Source: Flavobacteriaceae bacterium (GTDB taxonomy: Bacteria > Bacteroidota > Bacteroidia > Flavobacteriales > Flavobacteriaceae). From it: DNA of 6,357 bases. The DNA lies in assembly GCA_002690085.1 (NCBI GenBank), contig NZDM01000015.1:7835-14191 (forward strand), given 5' to 3'. The notes beneath the pieces were generated by a model, which was not told the DNA's origin, made no database searches, and saw only the letters and a list, made by a program, of their open reading frames with translations. The translations under genes and the position numbers were made by a program. Position 1 is the stretch's first letter; each line of letters starts with the position of its first letter. Below, one piece after another: positions 1 to 5,747 of the stretch.

Positions 1-939
1 AGAAAGGGCTAAAATATCACGTCCAGAAGCCCCACCGTAATTGACCAAGACCAATGCTTGATGCTTGTGTACACCGTAATTGCCAAAAGTTTTCCCTTTA
101 AATCCAGCGGTTTCAATGAGCCAACCAGCAGGTATTTTAACTTCCATTTCCGAAACAGCATAGTTTGGCATATTGGGAAATTGCTTTAAAAGTGCTTCAA
201 AACTTTCTTTTGAAACAATAGGGTTTTTAAAAAAGCTGCCGCTATTGCCCAGTTTTTTAGGGTCTGGTAATTTGGATTGTCGAATGGCAATAACTGCTTT
301 TGAAACATCTTGAATTGTGGGCGCTAAAACACCCATTTGTTTCAATTCGCTAGTGATGGCGCCGTATGCGGTTTTCAGTTTGTGATCAACGTTTGTCAGC
401 TCAAAAGTCACAGCAGTAATAATATACTGTCCTTTGAATTCCGATTTAAACACAGAATTTCTATATCCAAATCTACAATCTTCCTTTCTAAATGTTTCGA
501 CTTCAAGTGTTTGTAAATTGACTGCTTCACAACTGACAAAACTGTCTTTTAATTCCACCCCATAAGCCCCAATGTTTTGGATGGGTGCTGTACCAATATT
601 TCCTGGAATTAGTGATAAATTTTCTAATCCTCCCAAATTGCGCTCTAAGGTCCACATCACAAAGTCGTGCCAGTTCTCTCCTGCAGCCACTTTAATTTGT
701 GTTGTTGAGTCGTTCTCTTCGCATATTTTAATACCTTTTAAATTGATGTGTAATACCAATTCTTCCACATTTTTTGTCAGTAGAACGTTGCTGCCCCCAC
801 CCAAAACCAATAATTTTGAGGGGTTTTCCTTAAGAATACTCTTTAAATCCTCAAGTGACTCAATTGAAGCAAATGCTTTGGCACTGACATCTACACCGAA
901 GGTATTATAGGGCTTTAAAGAAACATGCTTTTTAATCAT
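1..939 (-). CDS. murB: UDP-N-acetylenolpyruvoylglucosamine reductase (MurB, type I), C-terminus cut by window edge
   Basis: MurB is a cytoplasmic FAD enzyme that uses NADPH to reduce UDP-GlcNAc-enolpyruvate to UDP-N-acetylmuramate, the second committed step of peptidoglycan precursor synthesis. The frame is open from ATG at 939 to base 1, giving 313 residues with no stop. The N-terminus has the family's 'NTFG' (residues 12-15), the FAD-binding 'LGGGSNVLL' (46-54), and 'IPGNIGTAPIQNIGAYGVEL' (111-130). Arg160 in 'FGYRNSVFK' and Ser235 in 'GNSGSFFKNP' correspond to the E. coli catalytic Arg159 and proton-donor Ser229. Tyr192 in 'AYG' matches Tyr190 of the type I loop. E. coli MurB has 342 residues, so about 30 are missing, including the expected catalytic Glu near the C-terminus. 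The ATG overlaps the aminotransferase stop by 4 bases (ATGA) and has no clear Shine-Dalgarno, so translation is probably coupled. Identification is firm; completeness cannot be judged here. Confidence 0.96.
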   Translation of the reverse strand, partial: MIKKHVSLKPYNTFGVDVSAKAFASIESLEDLKSILKENPSKLLVLGGGSNVLLTKNVEELVLHINLKGIKICEENDSTTQIKVAAGENWHDFVMWTLERNLGGLENLSLIPGNIGTAPIQNIGAYGVELKDSFVSCEAVNLQTLEVETFRKEDCRFGYRNSVFKSEFKGQYIITAVTFELTNVDHKLKTAYGAITSELKQMGVLAPTIQDVSKAVIAIRQSKLPDPKKLGNSGSFFKNPIVSKESFEALLKQFPNMPNYAVSEMEVKIPAGWLIETAGFKGKTFGNYGVHKHQALVLVNYGGASGRDILALS

Positions 940-2132
940 TCCAAATTTTTGTAAACTTTCAAACCTTGCTTCAGAATATTAACAGACTTAATTAAATCCT
1001 CTTTTTTTAGTACGTACGCAATTCGCAGCTGATTTTTACCAAGGCCTGGGGTGGCATAAAAACCTGCAGCAGGCGCCATCATGATGGTTTCATTTTCAAC
1101 TCTAAATGCTTCTAAAAGCCATTGTGCAAAGGCATCAGCATTGGAAATGGGCAGTTCGACAATGCAGTAAAATGCGCCTTTCGGTTTTGCTACTTTTACG
1201 CCTGGAATTTTTTGGAGTTCTTGAATTAAGATATTTCGACGCTCTACATATTCTTCAATGACTTCATCAAAATAGGTATCGGGGGTATCAAGTGCTGCTT
1301 CGCTGGCAATTTGTGCATAGGTCGGCGGGGAGAGGCGTGCTTGGGCAAATTTTAATCCTGTTTCATAGACTTGTTTGTTTTTGGTCACCAAACATCCAAT
1401 GCGCGCGCCACACATGCTGTAGCGTTTAGAAACTGAGTCAATCATAATGGCATGCGCTTCCAGTCCTTCAATCGCCATGACAGAATAGTGTTCTTTACCA
1501 TCATAAACAAATTCCCGGTATACTTCATCGGCAATGAGAAATAAATCGTGTTTTTTCACTAACTTGGCAAGTTGAGAAATTTCTTCTTTACTGTAAAGAT
1601 AGCCTGTAGGGTTACCCGGGTTGCAAATAAGAATAGCTTTTGTCTTAGGGGTAATTAAGGCTTCAAAATCTTTAATTGGTGGCAGAGCAAAATTATTATC
1701 AATTTGAGAAACAACAGGAACAACATTCACGCCTTGTGCGACAGAAAATCCATTGTAATTGGCGTAAAAAGGCTCCGGTATGATTATTTCATCACCCTGG
1801 TCCATGATGCTTCCAATGGTGAAAAGAAGCGCTTCGCTCCCTCCGGTAGTCACAAGGATGTTATCTGCCTCAACTTCGATATGGTGTTTTTTATAATAGT
1901 GCGCTAACTTATTTCGGTAGGCTTCAGACCCTTCAGAGCGGCTATAAGCCAATACATTTAGTGTATTATTTTTAACAGCATTTAGGGCTAATTCTGGTGT
2001 TTTAATATCTGGCTGGCCAATATTTAAATGGTAAACATGTACACCTTCAGATTTTGCTTGTTCTGAATAGGGTACTAGTTTCCGTATGGGTGAGGCGGGC
2101 ATTTGAATCCCTTTATTTGATATTTTTGGCAT
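936..2132 (-). CDS. PLP-dependent class I/II aminotransferase (AspAT-like)
   Basis: A complete 398-residue fold-type I aminotransferase, cytoplasmic, transferring an amino group between an amino acid and a 2-oxo acid. Motifs appear in the expected order: 'NIGQPDIKTP' (37-46, substrate-side glycine loop), 'TTGGSEAL' (95-102, PLP phosphate site), 'NPGNPTG' (171-177, with the PLP-contacting Asn), 'ADEVY' (201-205, Asp202 to the pyridine nitrogen and Tyr205 to PLP O3'), 'SVSKRYSMCGARIG' (233-246, Lys236 as Schiff-base lysine), and 'QLRIAYV' (368-374, Arg370 for the substrate carboxylate). Length and motifs fit the I-gamma aspartate aminotransferase-like group common in Bacteroidetes, but substrate specificity in this group is varied, so no gene symbol is given. 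The first ATG is chosen because 'MPKISNKGIQMPASPIRKL' is the usual family N-terminus; ATG at residue 11 is the alternative. It is first in a two-gene unit with murB, preceded by a promoter-like box. Confidence 0.93.
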   Translation of the reverse strand: MPKISNKGIQMPASPIRKLVPYSEQAKSEGVHVYHLNIGQPDIKTPELALNAVKNNTLNVLAYSRSEGSEAYRNKLAHYYKKHHIEVEADNILVTTGGSEALLFTIGSIMDQGDEIIIPEPFYANYNGFSVAQGVNVVPVVSQIDNNFALPPIKDFEALITPKTKAILICNPGNPTGYLYSKEEISQLAKLVKKHDLFLIADEVYREFVYDGKEHYSVMAIEGLEAHAIMIDSVSKRYSMCGARIGCLVTKNKQVYETGLKFAQARLSPPTYAQIASEAALDTPDTYFDEVIEEYVERRNILIQELQKIPGVKVAKPKGAFYCIVELPISNADAFAQWLLEAFRVENETIMMAPAAGFYATPGLGKNQLRIAYVLKKEDLIKSVNILKQGLKVYKNLE

Positions 2133-2158
2133 TTTGAATTCTATCTACGTTCAAAGTA

Positions 2159-2166
2159 CAAATTTA
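2159..2166 (-). promoter_or_regulatory. Putative -7 promoter box for the aminotransferase-murB unit
   Basis: Read on the minus strand, this is TAAATTTG, a full match to the Bacteroidetes -7 consensus TAnnTTTG. It lies 26 bases upstream of the aminotransferase ATG, which would give an untranslated leader of roughly 20 bases. No good TTTG -33 element is seen at the normal 17-23 base distance, so the assignment rests on one element in AT-rich DNA and is moderate to weak. Confidence 0.42.
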
Positions 2167-2196
2167 TTTTAAAGTTTATTTATAATAAAATGGATT

Positions 2197-2215
2197 TCCA
2201 ATTAATTGTCCAATT
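2197..2215. repeat. Tandem-spaced 7-base direct repeat (TCCAATT x2) including a palindrome
   Basis: TCCAATT occurs at 2197-2203 and again at 2209-2215, a 12-base period. A perfect 10-base palindrome CAATTAATTG occupies 2199-2208. The cluster lies about 45-63 bases upstream of the inferred aminotransferase start of transcription and just downstream of the DUF1573 terminator, where an activator site could sit. It may equally be chance in AT-rich DNA. Confidence 0.25.
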
Positions 2216-2224
2216 TATAAATAA

Positions 2225-2253
2225 AAAAAACACCTAATGAAAAGGTGTTTTTT
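2225..2253 (-). terminator. Rho-independent terminator for the DUF1573 gene
   Basis: A perfect 11-bp inverted repeat: arms at 2225-2235 (AAAAAACACCT) and 2243-2253 (AGGTGTTTTTT), loop of 7 bases. On the minus strand the hairpin starts 21 bases after the DUF1573 stop codon and is followed by a long T tract (TTTTTTTTATTTAT). The flanking A and T runs make it look bidirectional, but no plus-strand gene ends here, so its job is to end the DUF1573 transcript and isolate it from the aminotransferase-murB unit downstream. Confidence 0.88.
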
Positions 2254-2274
2254 ATTTAAATATTTTAGTATCAT

Positions 2275-2700
2275 TTACTTTTCCACGACACTTTTTGTGG
2301 TAGGTTTTAAAACATTTGTTTTGCTGGGGTCAATCACATTTCCTTTAATTTTTAGGGCCACTGTTGGTGTATCCGCATTGGAAGTTACAGTAATAGTTTT
2401 TCGGATTGGGTTGACCCTTTTTGTGTCGTATTTAACCTGAATTTCACCACTTTCACCAGGGGGAATTGGCGCTTCGGGTTTTTTTGGAACAGTACAACCA
2501 CAGCTAGACTTAACAGCACTGACGACTAGGGGTGCATTGCCAGTATTTTTAAACTTAAAAACACGAATACCATCGGCACCTTTTTCAATAGTCCCATAAT
2601 CGATAACAGTGGTTTCAAATTCAATTTTGGCCATTTTTTCTTGAGCTGAAAGCGTCATTGTAAAGAAGCCGATAAGTAAGATTGCATATAATTTTTTCAT
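2275..2700 (-). CDS. Secreted DUF1573 family protein
   Basis: A 141-residue protein of the DUF1573 family, a small immunoglobulin-like beta-sandwich domain common in exported proteins of Bacteroidetes; its biochemical role is not established. Residues 1-19 form a signal peptide (Lys-Lys, hydrophobic core 'LYAILLIGFFTM', then 'LSAQ' with likely cleavage after Ala19). There is no lipobox cysteine, so it is probably periplasmic and soluble. The mature part shows 'DYGTIEKG' (34-41), 'FKFKNTGNAPLVV' (48-60), 'SSCGCTVP' (65-72) and 'IPPGESGEIQVKYDT' (79-93), the diagnostic family pattern. Cys67 and Cys69 form a conserved CxC. The start is ATG at 2700, because a longer reading to 2829 adds 43 residues without a signal peptide and runs through the valS promoter. 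The gene is monocistronic: its own promoter-like elements lie upstream and a terminator follows. It diverges from valS. Confidence 0.9.
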   Translation of the reverse strand: MKKLYAILLIGFFTMTLSAQEKMAKIEFETTVIDYGTIEKGADGIRVFKFKNTGNAPLVVSAVKSSCGCTVPKKPEAPIPPGESGEIQVKYDTKRVNPIRKTITVTSNADTPTVALKIKGNVIDPSKTNVLKPTTKSVVEK

Positions 2701-2723
2701 GCTTGTGAATGTTTGTTGATTTG

Positions 2724-2752
2724 TAAATTTAAAGATTTTTTGTTCAATCAAA
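2724..2752 (-). promoter_or_regulatory. Putative Bacteroidetes-type promoter of the DUF1573 gene
   Basis: On the minus strand, TTTG (2752-2749) is followed after 17 bases by TAAATTTA (2731-2724), seven of eight bases matching -7 consensus TAnnTTTG when the two free positions are counted. It would start transcription about 15-20 bases before the ATG at 2700. The -33 TTTG lies inside one arm of the inverted repeat at 2733-2758. Confidence 0.4.
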
Positions 2753-2758
2753 AAATCT
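2733..2758. repeat. Perfect 10-bp inverted repeat in the divergent DUF1573/valS promoter region
   Basis: Arms AGATTTTTTG (2733-2742) and CAAAAAATCT (2749-2758) are exact reverse complements around a 6-base spacer (TTCAAT). The repeat covers the stretch between the -33 and -7 elements of the DUF1573 promoter and lies about 26 bases upstream of the valS -33-like element. Placement suggests an operator for a dimeric regulator. It is not followed by a T tract on the plus strand, so a terminator for plus-strand transcription is unlikely. Confidence 0.5.
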
Positions 2759-2783
2759 GACTGTATAATTGTAGTTTTTTTAA

Positions 2784-2814
2784 TTTCAAAGCACGTAAAA
2801 TATAAGTACTTTTG
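2784..2814 (+). promoter_or_regulatory. Putative Bacteroidetes-type promoter of valS
   Basis: TTTC (2784-2787, one mismatch to TTTG) is followed after 19 bases by TACTTTTG (2807-2814), an exact match to the -7 consensus TAnnTTTG. Transcription would start near 2820, leaving a leader of about 27 bases before ATG at 2847. This placement rules out the upstream in-frame GTG at 2814, which is part of the -7 box. The leader has no Shine-Dalgarno, as is usual in this phylum. Confidence 0.6.
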
Positions 2815-2846
2815 TGTACTATAACACAAAAACCATTTCTAATAGT

Positions 2847-5477
2847 ATGAGTGTTCCATCTAAATACGATGCAGCTATAGTTGAGCAAAAATGGTATGAC
2901 TATTGGATGAAACACAATTTTTTTCATTCAACGCCGGATGAAAGGATTCCCTATACCATTGTGATTCCCCCGCCGAATGTCACCGGTATTTTACACATGG
3001 GTCACATGCTTAATAATACCATACAAGATGTGCTCATCAGACGTGCGCGGTTGAAAGGTAAAAATGCGTGTTGGGTACCGGGTACGGACCATGCTTCCAT
3101 AGCAACGGAGGCCAAGGTGGTTGCAAAGCTTAAGGAAAAAGGGATTGATAAAAACGATTTGAGCCGTGAGGAGTTTTTGGCGTATGCTTGGGAATGGACT
3201 CACGAATATGGCGGTGTTATTTTAAATCAGCTCAAAAAGCTGGGTTGTTCTTGTGATTGGGATCGCACCAAGTTCACGCTAGACACAGATATGAGTGAAT
3301 CTGTCATTTCTGTTTTTATTGACCTTTACAATAAAGGTTTGATTTATAGAGGATTCAGAATGGTTAATTGGGATCCACAAGCACAAACGACCCTTTCAGA
3401 CGAAGAGGTAATTTACGAAGAGCGACAAGGCAACTTATACCATGTAACATACGCAATTCAAGGCAGCGATGAGCAGCTTACCATTGCCACCACGCGTCCT
3501 GAAACCATTTTAGGAGATTCAGCTATTTGTATCAACCCTAATGATAATCGATTCAAGCATTTAAAAGGGAAAAAAGCGATTGTTCCTATTTGCAATAGAG
3601 TTGTTCCAATTATTGAAGATGAATATGTTGACATAGAATTTGGTACAGGATGTTTAAAGGTAACCCCTGCCCACGACGAGAATGATAAAATATTGGGTGA
3701 TAAGCATGGCTTGGAAGTCATTGATATTTTTAACCCAGATGCTACGCTTAATAGTTACGGATTGCATTATGAAGGAAAGGATCGTTTTGTAGTGCGTAAA
3801 GAAATTTCAAAAGAATTAAAAGCCAAAGGCTATCTGGTCAAAACGGAATCTCATTTGCACAAGGTGGGAACCTCTGAGCGTACCAAAGTGGTGATTGAGC
3901 CTCGGCTTTCTGACCAGTGGTTTTTGAAAATGGAAGGCTTGGCAAAACCTGCTATTGAAGCCGTTTTAGACACTGAAACCGTTAAATTATTTCCTAAAAA
4001 ATTCAATAACACCTACCGCCATTGGATGGAGAACATTCGTGACTGGAATATTTCAAGACAGTTGTATTGGGGGCAACAAATACCTGCCTATTATTTCGGG
4101 GACGGAAAGGACGACTTCGTAGTAGCAGATTCTAAAGAAGCTGCACTTGAAATGGTGCGTATAAAAACTCAAAATACCAACTTTAAAATTGAAAATTTAA
4201 GACAAGATACCGATGTTTTAGACACTTGGTTTTCATCTTGGCTTTGGCCAATTTCTGTCTTTGATGGTATAAGAAATCCCAACAATGAAGAGATCAATTA
4301 TTATTACCCAACCAATGATTTGGTTACTGGTCCAGATATTTTGTTTTTCTGGGTAGCCAGAATGATTGTTGCTGGTTTTGAATTTAGAGATGAAAAACCG
4401 TTTCAAAATGTTTATTTGACGGGATTGGTTCGAGATAAGGAACGTCGAAAAATGAGTAAATCTTTGGGCAATTCTCCGGATGCTTTAAAATTAATTGAAG
4501 ATTATGGAGCTGATGGGGTACGAGTAGGACTCTTATTGAGTTCTGCTGCAGGCAATGATTTATTATTTTATGAAGCGCTATGTCAACAAGGAAAAGCATT
4601 TGGAAATAAAATTTGGAATGCTTTTCGACTTATTGATGGATGGGAAATTGCTGAAATAGATCAATCTGAACAAGCGGCCATTGCATTGGAATGGTACGGC
4701 TCTAAATTTCAAAAAGTTTTATCTGAAATTGAAGATCATTTTAGTAAATACCGTTTGAGTGATGCTTTGATGGCCATCTATAAACTTGTATGGGATGATT
4801 TTTGTTCTTGGCTGCTCGAAATGATCAAGCCCGATTATGGCGCACCTATCGATCAAAAAACACATGCCGCTGTTGTGCTCTTGCTGGAAGAAAATTTGAA
4901 AATTTTACACCCCTTTATGCCATTTTTAACAGAAGAAATATGGCAATTCTTAAAAACACGCACCCCAGATCAAGCGCTTATTGTTTCAAGTTGGCCTGTA
5001 TCAGCATCTTATGATACTTCTTTGTTGGAAGAATTTCATTTTGCTTCGGAGGTAATTTCTGGCATCCGAAATTTACGTAAACAAAAACAAATTCCATTCA
5101 AAACAACAGTTGAACTTCATGTGATCAATAAGGCCTCATGTACTCAAAAATTTGATGGTTTAATTTCTAAGCTTGGTAATATTTCTAAAATTAATTATAC
5201 AGATAGCTCGTTTGAAAAAGCATTTTCGTTTCGTGTAAAGTCCAATGAGTACTTTCTAGTCGCTGACATAGCAATTGATTTAGAGGCTGAGGTTGCCAAA
5301 ATCAAAGAAGAATTGAACTATACCAAAGGATTTTTAAAATCTGTCCAGAAAAAACTTTCAAATACGCGTTTTGTATCTAATGCTCCCGAGCAAGTAGTGG
5401 CTAGTGAAAAGAAAAAAGAAGCCGATGCCTTGGCAAAGATTCAAACTTTAGAATCAAGCTTGAAAAATCTGTCCTAA
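2847..5477 (+). CDS. valS: Valyl-tRNA synthetase
   Basis: A complete class I aminoacyl-tRNA synthetase of 876 residues that activates valine with ATP, charges tRNA-Val, and hydrolyses mischarged threonyl-tRNA-Val. The catalytic Rossmann fold carries 'PPPNVTG' (41-47) with the HIGH box as HMGH (50-53), and the KMSKS box is intact at 535-539 within 'RRKMSKSLGN'. The inserted CP1 editing domain shows 'TTRPET' (215-220) and 'GTGCLKVTPAHDENDK' (266-281). 'DVLDTWFSSWLWP' and 'GPDILFFWVARMI' are typical ValRS signatures. A helical anticodon-binding domain follows around residues 620-740, including 'RLSDALMAIYKLVWDDFCSW'. The last 65 or so residues, rich in Lys and Glu, form the ValRS C-terminal coiled-coil tRNA arm. 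ATG at 2847 is chosen over GTG at 2814 because the latter overlaps the promoter and because 'MSVPSKYDAAIVEQKWY' is a typical N-terminus. All key motifs are intact. Confidence 0.98.
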   Translation: MSVPSKYDAAIVEQKWYDYWMKHNFFHSTPDERIPYTIVIPPPNVTGILHMGHMLNNTIQDVLIRRARLKGKNACWVPGTDHASIATEAKVVAKLKEKGIDKNDLSREEFLAYAWEWTHEYGGVILNQLKKLGCSCDWDRTKFTLDTDMSESVISVFIDLYNKGLIYRGFRMVNWDPQAQTTLSDEEVIYEERQGNLYHVTYAIQGSDEQLTIATTRPETILGDSAICINPNDNRFKHLKGKKAIVPICNRVVPIIEDEYVDIEFGTGCLKVTPAHDENDKILGDKHGLEVIDIFNPDATLNSYGLHYEGKDRFVVRKEISKELKAKGYLVKTESHLHKVGTSERTKVVIEPRLSDQWFLKMEGLAKPAIEAVLDTETVKLFPKKFNNTYRHWMENIRDWNISRQLYWGQQIPAYYFGDGKDDFVVADSKEAALEMVRIKTQNTNFKIENLRQDTDVLDTWFSSWLWPISVFDGIRNPNNEEINYYYPTNDLVTGPDILFFWVARMIVAGFEFRDEKPFQNVYLTGLVRDKERRKMSKSLGNSPDALKLIEDYGADGVRVGLLLSSAAGNDLLFYEALCQQGKAFGNKIWNAFRLIDGWEIAEIDQSEQAAIALEWYGSKFQKVLSEIEDHFSKYRLSDALMAIYKLVWDDFCSWLLEMIKPDYGAPIDQKTHAAVVLLLEENLKILHPFMPFLTEEIWQFLKTRTPDQALIVSSWPVSASYDTSLLEEFHFASEVISGIRNLRKQKQIPFKTTVELHVINKASCTQKFDGLISKLGNISKINYTDSSFEKAFSFRVKSNEYFLVADIAIDLEAEVAKIKEELNYTKGFLKSVQKKLSNTRFVSNAPEQVVASEKKKEADALAKIQTLESSLKNLS

Positions 5478-5479
5478 GT

Positions 5480-5746
5480 TTAAGTTCTGTAAAGTAAATA
5501 TTTTTTTGCCAAATCTATATAACGTCTTTTAGCTTCGTCCTCTGAAATGTTTTCAACCTGAAATAGTGCATTTGTCTTAAACGCATTGATAATGGCTTTG
5601 CTGCTGCCTGGTCGGCTGTAATCATTGGTGGCTTTTTTGTAGTAAGCATAAAGCTTTAGCAAGGTGTCCGCAGGAAATGGCTCCTTGTGTTCGTTGATGC
5701 TTTTAACGGCCATATCAAATTCAGTATCTAAATTACTTGGCTCCAT
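5480..5746 (-). CDS. Acyl-CoA-binding protein (ACBP family)
   Basis: A small cytoplasmic four-helix protein of 88 residues that should bind long-chain acyl-CoA esters and buffer or deliver them for lipid metabolism. Matches to the ACBP pattern are 'LDTEFDMAVKSI' (helix 1), 'LLKLYAYYKKAT' (29-40, in which Tyr33, Tyr36 and Lys37 align with bovine Tyr28, Tyr31 and Lys32), 'RPG' (45-47), Lys57 (near bovine Lys54), and 'ISEDEAKRRYIDLAKKY' (67-83, with Tyr76 at bovine Tyr73). The two tryptophans usual in the third helix are absent, and there is a one-residue insertion relative to bovine ACBP. ATG at 5746 is chosen because it lies one base after the psd stop and gives the normal family length; a longer in-frame start at 5806 would overlap psd by 59 bases and add 20 unrelated residues. 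It is co-transcribed with psd and converges on valS. Confidence 0.83.
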   Translation of the reverse strand: MEPSNLDTEFDMAVKSINEHKEPFPADTLLKLYAYYKKATNDYSRPGSSKAIINAFKTNALFQVENISEDEAKRRYIDLAKKYLLYRT

Positions 5747-5747
5747 T

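Noticed and set aside
572..910. Plus-strand open frame of 112 codons
   Set aside because: It lies antisense inside murB, whose protein is clearly recognisable; the antisense product has no family features.
2237..2440. Plus-strand frame of 67 codons with hydrophobic character, running into DUF1573
   Set aside because: It starts inside the terminator hairpin and is antisense to DUF1573; its hydrophobic look comes from T-rich sequence.
4802..5014. Plus-strand open frame of 70 codons within valS
   Set aside because: An out-of-frame shadow of the valS anticodon-binding region. The other short frames inside valS, psd and the aminotransferase were dismissed for the same reason.
5438..5507. Possible terminators at the valS/ACBP junction: a 5-bp inverted repeat GATTC/GAATC (5438-5455) and a T7 run (5501-5507)
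   Set aside because: The repeat is too short, lies inside valS and has no adjacent T tract in the needed direction; the T7 run has no stable hairpin before it and lies within the ACBP gene.
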